DNA from: Chromera velia
Taxonomy: Eukaryota > Sar > Chromeraceae
Length of the DNA stretch: 27,156 nucleotides
Direction: 5' to 3'
Assembly: GCA_018398765.1 (NCBI GenBank)
Contig: JAHBMJ010001355.1
Span: forward strand, 4,944-32,099
Each line of letters begins with the position of its first letter. Position 1 is the first letter of the stretch. A program made the translations under genes and the position numbers. Shown piece after piece: positions 20,593 through 27,156 of this stretch. A model generated the notes under the pieces. That model was given only the letters and a program-made list of their open reading frames with translations. It ran no database searches and had not been told where the DNA came from.

Positions 20593-21645
20593 TCTTCTGC
20601 CTGGTTGCCTCTCGAGTCCCACTCTTTAGCACACGAACTGGGTGAAGAAGAACGCTCTGGGGTGCTTCCAGAAGAAGAGAGAAAAGAGAGGAAGTGTTCA
20701 AATCCGAAGGACGGCACTGTCACCTGTGTGCGTGTGTGTGCACAGACAGGCTGCCAGACAGGATTCAGGAACTCCCAGCACAGAAGTGCCGATTGCCCCC
20801 TTGATAGTTTACCCTCACGTTGACACTGACGCACGGATAGGACAACCAAGCGACAGCAACACCTCGATAAGGGAAGCCTCCAGGAAGTCCGAAAATTGGA
20901 CCCACAAACAAGAAAATGTTACGAATACCAGGTCTGAAACCTGTCCTGAGCTCAGGCAGACGCCCGCCAGACAAAGTAAACCGTGACAACAGCAAAGGGG
21001 GAAAGAGAGGGACAGAAACCGAGAGGAATCATTGATTAGAGGAGCGATGTAGAGGCGACAAGCGCAAAAGGGGGAAAAATCGATGCGAGGAACGGACTGG
21101 TGGGGGCAAGAGGGTAGAGGGAAGGCTCGGCGAACGTCCACACCTCCTCGTCTACCCCACCAAATGAAAACTGCACATCCTGAAAATGGAATCTTTGTAC
21201 CAAGATGAACGTTCGAAAAAGATAATGCGGGAACAAAACTGCTCCACGTGCTTCACACCGCTGATGCTGTCAGAGAGAGAGGGAGACAGCTAGGTCGGGA
21301 GGGAGGGAGGGAACGCACCGTCTGTCCAGAGAAGAATTTGTTCGTGAGGTCGACGAGAGAGCTGCCGGCAAGGACCACCTCCACAAACTTGCAGAAGGTG
21401 GGGGCAGTGGCGGCAGTGGTCTTTCTGCGCACAGAGTGCAGATTTCTCATGGCCCTGGTCATGTGTCTGGGGTCTTTTGTGACCACCGATTGATTGATTA
21501 GCTCTGCGTTGTACGTCAGCTCCTCGGCATAAGTGACGGGTTTCTTGACGGTCAAGAGAACATTGCCCTCTTTCTTCTCGTCCGTCAGTTCAGCAGCTGC
21601 CTCCCTCTTTTCCTCCTTCAACTTCTGCAGCTTCTCGCGTGCCAT
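14665..21645 (-). CDS. PSMD3: 26S proteasome regulatory subunit Rpn3 (PSMD3), complete
   Basis: Rpn3 is a PCI-domain subunit of the 19S lid; in the known complex it sits next to Rpn7 and binds Dss1/Sem1. Fifteen exons on the minus strand: 21645-21319, 20474-20361, 20056-19979, 19671-19607, 19281-19227, 18815-18747, 18288-18219, 17765-17710, 17518-17465, 17202-17089, 16815-16654, 16319-16257, 15834-15772, 15416-15228, 14700-14665. All join in frame to 504 codons plus stop, near the usual 500-535. Family blocks in order include [81 protein letters not shown], and the PCI winged helix [71 protein letters not shown]. The tail [11 protein letters not shown] matches the acidic end of the family. 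The loop between exons 1 and 2 is shorter than in animals; a missed exon in that 844-bp intron cannot be fully excluded. Ten of its 14 introns start GTC. Confidence 0.96.
14707..14776. repeat. (CA)n(GA)n compound microsatellite in PSMD3 intron 14
   Basis: About 29 bp of CA followed by about 40 bp of GA. On the transcribed strand it reads (TC)n then (TG)n running straight into TTTGCAG, the acceptor of the last exon. Confidence 0.95.
16327..16390. repeat. (GC)n(CA)n(GA)n compound microsatellite in PSMD3 intron 11
   Basis: On the transcribed strand the order is (TC)n, (TG)n, (CG)n and then CTGTTCAG, the acceptor of exon 12, with no unique sequence between the repeat and the acceptor. Confidence 0.93.
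20060..20089. repeat. (CA/CG)n tract at the PSMD3 exon 3 acceptor
   Basis: On the transcribed strand this is TGTGTGCGTGTGCGCGCG followed by GTGTGTGTGCAG, so the alternating TG/CG tract includes the splice acceptor itself. Confidence 0.85.
20544..20592. repeat. (CA)n(GA)n microsatellite in PSMD3 intron 1
   Basis: About 29 bp CA plus 20 bp GA. On the transcribed strand (TC)n(TG)n lies about 70 nt upstream of the exon 2 acceptor. Confidence 0.95.
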
Positions 21646-22360
21646 CTTGAGAGGGAAAAAATTTGTGGGGACGCTTTGAGACAAAAGATTGAGGGAGGGG
21701 ATCGAGGCGGGGTATCCGTGTCAGGGGAGCTTCACGCTTCCGACAATTTTAAGCAGGGAATAATAAAAGAGCTCCCGCAAACGACGATATGGTTTGTTAC
21801 TGAAAGACCCTAGCTCTCTGCCGATCGAATTTGGAGCGGTTGGCTGACTGAAGGGTGGCAGTACGTCGGTGGCCATCAATGTGGCTTGCTAGCTAGCTTG
21901 TCTTCCACTTCGATCATGCAGAAATTGAATGAAATTGATGATCGATGAGCCGGGAGACGGCGTGGCAAGTCGCGCGCATGTCGCGCGCACGCGCGGCGTC
22001 GACCAAGTGCCGCGGGGCCCATGCAGGCGGCGCCGCACTGCATGGCTCCTTTAAGCACTCGCCGGATCTGATCCGGATCATTCCGGATCTGACAGTGACC
22101 TCTTGGCATGCTGTTGGCATCTGAGTCCTGTCACTTGTCACTTGTGAGGTCAGACATGGTCATACTTGGATTTTACATTTAAATACCGCTCGATGATTCC
22201 ACACAAGAAGAGGTAAAGATTTTTTTGGGTGAGTGCGCAGAGAGACTCATTTTCTTGTGTGTGGTTTTTCCGTGAAAAGTGTTGTATCAAAAGCCGTCTC
22301 CGTCCGGTCTCTCCTTCGCTATCGTGGGACAATCGCTTGATTATTCTTCCATCGGTCACA
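21646..22360. promoter_or_regulatory. Divergent promoter region, PSMD3 / DUF1295 gene
   Basis: 715 bp between the start codons of two head-to-head genes, so it holds both 5' leaders and presumably both promoters. A CpG-dense core at about 21960-22035 contains GTCGCGCGCATGTCGCGCGC and GGCGGCGCCGCACTGC. Next to it, CCGGATC occurs three times in direct orientation at 22062, 22073 and 22083. No TATA box identified. Promoter role is inferred from position. Confidence 0.55.
22062..22089. promoter_or_regulatory. Three CCGGATC sites at helical spacing
   Basis: CCGGATC starts at 22062, 22073 and 22083, spaced 11 and 10 bp, about one DNA turn, so all would face the same side of the helix. The factor is unknown; regulatory function is inferred from spacing and location only. 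Confidence 0.4.
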
Positions 22361-23990
22361 ATGATCGACAAAGCGTACGCAAAATTTGTGAGTCTGGTCG
22401 TAACTGTGGCAATGATTTTCAAGATCGATCATCTCCTGTCACTTGGCTTGGTGGTCACCGGAATAAGTCAGTTGGAAAGTTTTTCGCCTTGCATACACCC
22501 TTCATGGATCTTTCAATCCTTTCTTGAATTTCTGCGCCCTTTCCTCCGCCCTCTGTTTTTATGTCACGCCCCTTTGTTGCTCGGCCAATTGTGCTGATTG
22601 GTTGGTTGGTTGGTTGGTTGCTCCGCCAGCTGGCGAAGTGAACGCTTTATCCCTCTGTCCGTCCATGCCGTCTCCTTGCAGTTGCTGCGGTGTCGTTTCT
22701 GCTGTCAATCCTGATGGACAACTACAGCATCGTTGACAAGCTCTGGTCTGTCACCCCCGCCTTCTACTGCACTCTGTACTCTGCTGTCTCGGCGTATTAT
22801 ACGGAACAGCTCAACTTGCGTCTGGTCCTGATGAGCATGTTGACAGCTGCCTGGGGTCAGTCCGTCAGTGAGTGAGTCAGGTTGATCATGAGACCATAGG
22901 GAACACCCAAAAATAATCCGAAGGGTTCCACTTCAGTGCAGATGGAATCAGAGTGAACCGAAGCTTCCCCTTTTCCTATCATCCTTTCTGGATCTCTTTG
23001 CTTCCTCCCTCTCGTATTGCATTTATAACTTTTTTTAAGAATCGACAACGTTCTTTCTTTGCGTCTGTTTCTGACTTTTCACTTCCCACAAACTTCTTGC
23101 GCGGTCTGACACTGAGACTTCCCCTCGCCAAGGGTGTATACACCGAAGGGTGTCCCCGGGTATCTTCGTGTTCGAATGGTCGAACGCCTGTTCATCAGGA
23201 AATGGACTTGTGGACTTTCATTCCGACGACTGTGACTGTCGGCAGCCAGCAGAGGTTTTGATTCCAGCGCATTGGCGGTTATGTGCTTGTTTCCTCTCTG
23301 TCTTTAATTCGATGTGCACATTCCAATTGTCTGCCTGCAGGTGGGCGTCTGACTTTCAATTTTTGGAGAAAGGGAGGGTACGCTCTGAGAGCAGAGGACT
23401 ACAGATGGGCAATCCTTCGAGAGAAGATCCCCTGGATTCTGTGGCAGCCTTTTAACTTGTCTTTCATTTGCATCTACCAGCACTACCTTTTGTTCCTCAT
23501 CGCAAGCCCGGCTTATTTCGTTGCCTCGCAGCAACCGAGCCCTCTTGATCTTTATGATTTGTTGATTGCTCTTTTGTTTCTTTTCTTCCTCCTAGTAGAG
23601 GGCGTGGCGGACGAACAGCAGTGGCAGTTTCATTTGTTGAAGTCTCAAAATGAGAAGAGAGAACTTTGGTTCTCCGACATGGAACCGGAAGAGGTGGCGG
23701 ATGTGCGGAGGGGGTTCCTCTCTAGGGGGTTGTGGGCATATAGTCGTCACCCGAATTTTCTGTGTGAGAATTTGATCTGGTGGACTTTCGGTCTCTTCAC
23801 CCGATCTTTTTCTTTTTCGTCTTGGACTTGGTGTGGCCCCTTTCTGCTGTCTCTGCTCTTCTGGGGCTCTACTCGGTTCACAGAGTCCATCAGTGGGGCG
23901 AAGTACTACAGCTATGCGGAGTACCAGAAGAGAGTTCCGTTCTTCCCTTCAATTGGGGCCCTGGTGAAGGGACCAGAGAAACTCGAATGA
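22361..23990 (+). CDS. DUF1295 / steroid 5-alpha-reductase-like integral membrane protein
   Basis: Family members are polytopic membrane proteins of the reductase/methyltransferase superfamily that includes steroid 5-alpha reductases; the substrate here is unknown. Exons 22361-22466, 22682-22855 and 23341-23990 join in frame (both introns phase 1, both donors GTCAGT) to 309 codons plus stop, a normal family length. Several hydrophobic spans are visible: about 10-33, 35-50, 64-92, 131-156, 162-182 and 230-270. DNYSIVDKLWSVTPAFY (about 49-65) is the N-terminal family block. Near the C terminus, GLWAYSRHPNFLCENLIWW (223-241) is the hallmark motif with R229, H230, P231 and N232. YYSYAEYQKRVPFFPSIG closes the domain. 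The ATG at 22361 is chosen because upstream in-frame codons lack ATG. It may share a promoter region with PSMD3. Confidence 0.9.
22600..22620. repeat. (GGTT)n microsatellite in DUF1295 intron 1
   Basis: Five GGTT units (TTGGTTGGTTGG pattern) about 60 nt upstream of the exon 2 acceptor. Confidence 0.85.
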
Positions 23991-25525
23991 ATGAAGGACA
24001 GATCGTCAGACTGAAGGAAGGAATGAATGGACGACAGACTGAAGGAAGGAATGAAGGAGGGGAGGAAGCAGATCACGCGTAGGTCATGTAGGAGGGGGAA
24101 GATCACTACAGTTCTTTATTTTGTTTTTCTTCAGTGCGGGGGAGGTGAGGGAGATCGAGAGGAGAGTTGTGGTCCTTCCTTCCTGGTTTGTGGTTGTTGG
24201 ATGTCAGATTACAGATGGGAGGGAGGCTGGTTTGTCTGATGGAAAGAGGTTTGGAGAGACTGCAATGGATGAATAGGGGAAAGGAAAATTAATTCAGTGA
24301 GGGGCCGGAGAGACGGGTGGGTGCATCGATCGGTGGACCCATGATTTCTTCAGGCAGGGGGGGAGGGAGGGAGAGGGGGGGTCCAGCAGAGGGCTGCGGT
24401 TTGCTGCCTTCAATGTGCCTCGATTGTCGGTCTGTTTGCGTGTGTGTCTGCTGATTTGTTCGTTTGCACTTTGGCCGGGGGGGGGATTCTGGAAGCAGCC
24501 ATTGCCATGTACAGCATACATCTCCTGCAGTTTGGGCTTCTGGATTGGTGGAAATCAGTCAGTGTTTGATGTTGCGTTTTTGAAAGTGAAAATAATGGGT
24601 GGGGTGAGCCCCCTTTGTTTGCCTCCTCTATGGAATGGGGCAAGAAAATCCGATTCGGAGTTTGAAGGCATCTGCTTGGGAGTTACACCTCTTTGACGGA
24701 AACTGATGCGGCAGCCACTTTGCCCAAAGTTTGCAATGCAAGGTTGTCAATCTTTGAATGTACGTTTACTATCGCATCGATCTTTGTCGTACTCAGGCTA
24801 TCCCTCACCTGTCAGCTAGCCTATGACCCCCCCGACCTGTCATGCATCCCAAGACACTTGAATTAACCTAGGAATTAATTTAAATCTACCCAACTCAAAC
24901 TTTTTAGTTCTTGCAGGTTATGTGGTATAATGTAATGTAATATGGTATATGTAGGTACTTAAAAACCGGAGGTGAGAAAAGATGAATACATGGAGATTTT
25001 TTTTTTTATAGTATGATTGATGAACAAAGGCGTATAAGGGGGTAAAGGGGTTCGGATCGAGACCAAGAAGCATGTGCGGGGGTACTTCTTATTTTTTTTT
25101 TTGCAGAGGGACGGGCGGATACTTCACGCGAGAACAAACTTGTAGAGCTACATTTTGTTGAAAAGATTTAAACATAAATCTCCCCCGCTCACCTATATAT
25201 AGCATTGAATTAAACTGGTGAGGGATTCTTATACAACTCAACGCTGACAAAAGGTTAAAATTAGTTGAAATTCAATCCAAGTCCATCGATAGACCTAACA
25301 CAAAATCTTAGTGTTCTAAGGACTATAGTTTTAGTTTTTGAAGAGAACAGATACATTCGTTTTCTATTGTATGGTATTGCATGGTCCATGAGCTATGGAG
25401 TCTTGTCTTGTCTTGGCAGACTTTTCGTCCACCACGGAGCTGTGGCTATATCCACTGGGAGTGCATGGGTCCACCATGCGTGCATGCACGTGCGCTAGTT
25501 GCATGCTTGGATGCTGATGGGCGTA
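23991..25525. other. Gene-free stretch downstream of the DUF1295 gene
   Basis: Starts with degenerate GAATGAAGGA repeats (23985-24060), becomes AT-rich from about 24850. Short frames such as 24415-24696 have no recognised motif. The sequence at 25455-25500 (GGGAGTGCATGG and GTGCATGCACG) loosely resembles the end of the 875-bp repeat unit, so an older, decayed unit may lie just upstream of the array. Confidence 0.55.
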
Positions 25526-26400
25526 CCGTATATTTTACCATACTTTGCCCACCGGGGTTTTGGGTCCTCCACCTAAACATACCAAGTTTGAAAAAACTCC
25601 AGATAAATCTATGTAAAGAGCCTGCCCAAAAGTGAGGGGGCACTCATACATTGCAGCCTACAAGAAGCGTGCACTGCCTCAGTCACAGCTCAGGATTCCT
25701 CAATCTAACCTAGAGAGAGAAAAGAGTCGTTAGCCTCCTGTTTGGACGGTCTGGTGGATGCCCTGCAGAAAGAAGAAAGCGACATATATGGACAGAGGGG
25801 CATGCAGGGAGACGGATGGGCAAATCTTTCAGTTCTTATCACTCTAATAAAAATGTGATGGAAAAGGCTGTTCTATGGACCCCCCCGACCTCAAAGATGT
25901 AATCAACAACTTTGGAGACCCCCATTTGGTCACTTGAGCTGTGACCCAAGATCTCCCCCTGCCTCGACTTTGCACGATCTCTCCAGCCAGAAAAGAGACG
26001 GCAGAGAAATGCATACATGGGTGGCCCCGGAAGGCAGTGCGAAAGTGGGCAAAGTATAGGTAAATCTGGTATCTGAAGAAAAATTTGTATGGGAGGTCAT
26101 AGAAGGAGGCAGGAGGCAGGGACGGCATATGAACAGGAAAGGATCTCATGGTATACAAAAAACAAAAAACGCCATCTCTGGCCAAGAAAGCATGGCATAG
26201 CCACACAGAACAGAATGAAAGATATAGAGGGGGGGGCACGTCTAGCACTTTGCTGACCTGCCTTCCTCTCTCACCACAGAGAAGAGGAGAGATGCCGAGG
26301 GAGTGCACCTGCACAGGGCATGCATGCACCAATATATACACTGAGTAACAGGCCCCTGCCACTAGTAAATTCAGCCAAGGAAGAGAAACAAACAAGCACA
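25526..26400 (+). repeat. 875-bp tandem repeat, unit 1
   Basis: Whole unit from CCGTATATTTTACCATACTT to the matching CCATATATTTCACCATACTT of the next unit. Offset between copies is exactly 875 bp at both ends compared, so there are no net indels. No known transposon end, rRNA or snRNA was recognised. A minus-strand frame of 224 codons (25844-26518) crosses the unit boundary but lacks an ATG at its start and resembles no protein I know. Confidence 0.92.
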
Positions 26401-27156
26401 CCATATATTTCACCATACTTTGCCCACCGAGGTTTTGGGTCCTCCACCTAAACATACCCAGTTTGAAAAAACTCCAGATAAATCCATGTAAAGAGCCTGC
26501 CCAAAAGTGAGGGGACACTCATGCATTGCAGCCTACAGGAAGCGTGTACTGCCTCAGTCACAGCTCAGGATTCCTCAATCTAACCTAGAGAGAGAAAAGA
26601 GTCGTCAGCCTCCTAGGTAGACGGTCTGGTGGGTGCCCTGCAGAAAGAAGAAAGCGACACATATGGACAGAGGGGCATGCAGGGAGACGGATGGGCAAAT
26701 CTTTCAGTTCTTATCACTCCAATAAAAATGTGATAGAAAAGGCTGTTCTATGGACCCCCCCGACCTCAAAGATGTAATCAGCAACTTTAGAGACCCCCAT
26801 TTGGTCACTTGAGCTGTGACCCAAGATCTCCCCCTGCCTCGACTTTGCACGATCTCTCCAGCCAGAAAAGAGACGGCAGAGAAATGCATGTACGGGCGGC
26901 CCCGGAAGGCAGTGCGAAAGTGGGCAAAGTATGGGTGAATCTGGTATCTGAAGAAAAATTCGTATGGGAGGTTATAGAAGGAGGCAGGAGGCAGGGACGG
27001 CATATGAACAGGAAAGGGTCTCATGGTATACAGAAAACAAAAAACGCCATCTCTGGCCAGGAAAGCATGGCACAGCCACACAGAGCAGAATGAAAGATAT
27101 AGAGGGGGGGGCACGTCTAGCGCTTTGCTGACCTGCCTTCCTCTCTCACCACAGAG
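26401..27156 (+). repeat. 875-bp tandem repeat, unit 2 (cut by window end)
   Basis: First 756 bp of a second unit, about 95% identical to unit 1 by eye. The window ends in CCTGCCTTCCTCTCTCACCACAGAG's last bases, which in unit 1 fall at 26281, so at least 119 bp of this unit are missing and the array may go on. Confidence 0.92.

Noticed and set aside
25844-26518. 224-codon minus-strand open frame in the 875-bp repeat
   Set aside because: The frame begins at a GTG, crosses the boundary between two repeat units, and matches no protein I recognise. Its counterpart in unit 1 breaks at the array edge. Kept as a finding, not called a gene.

Overview
This is nuclear DNA from an intron-rich eukaryote. 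Every protein gene recognised has spliceosomal GT-AG introns, the two tRNA-Tyr genes carry the usual tRNA intron, introns are full of (CA)n/(GA)n tracts, and non-autonomous DNA transposons sit between the genes. The mixture (many short exons, long introns, acceptors usually ending TGCAG) would suit an alveolate such as a chromerid alga. That placement is a guess, because no diagnostic lineage marker was found.

Layout. (1) 1-2858, minus: 5' part of the ribosome-biogenesis gene BOP1/ERB1 (six exons; the WD40 part lies beyond base 1). (2) 2859-5892, plus: a five-exon alpha/beta hydrolase gene, head-to-head with BOP1, with an unsettled N terminus. (3) 5893-9027: gene-free, AT-rich at first, holding a 676-bp hAT-type non-autonomous transposon with a perfect 8-bp target-site duplication, then a ~74-bp tandem array. 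(4) 9028-9288: two identical tRNA-Tyr(GTA) genes in tandem. (5) 9608-10708, plus: a three-exon gene for a probable secreted Gly/Pro/Arg-rich protein with an acidic tail. (6) 10786-10843: assembly gap. (7) 10844-14664: gene-free, with a pair of 322-bp direct repeats around a terminal-inverted-repeat element and a lone hAT-like end. (8) 14665-21645, minus: the complete 15-exon gene for proteasome lid subunit Rpn3/PSMD3. (9) 21646-22360: divergent promoter region. (10) 22361-23990, plus: three-exon membrane protein of the DUF1295/steroid-5-alpha-reductase-like family. (11) 23991-25525: no gene seen. (12) 25526-27156: an 875-bp tandem repeat running off the window.

The genes are unrelated housekeeping or accessory genes; two divergent pairs (BOP1/hydrolase, PSMD3/DUF1295) may share promoters. 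The most unusual signals are: an apparent preference for C at intron position +3 (18 of 28 modelled donors, mostly GTCAGT-like); divergence between repeat copies that is almost all transitions, often at CpG, suggesting cytosine methylation and deamination; (TG)n tracts abutting splice acceptors; and the uncharacterised 322-bp and 875-bp repeats. No complete novel multi-gene system was found.
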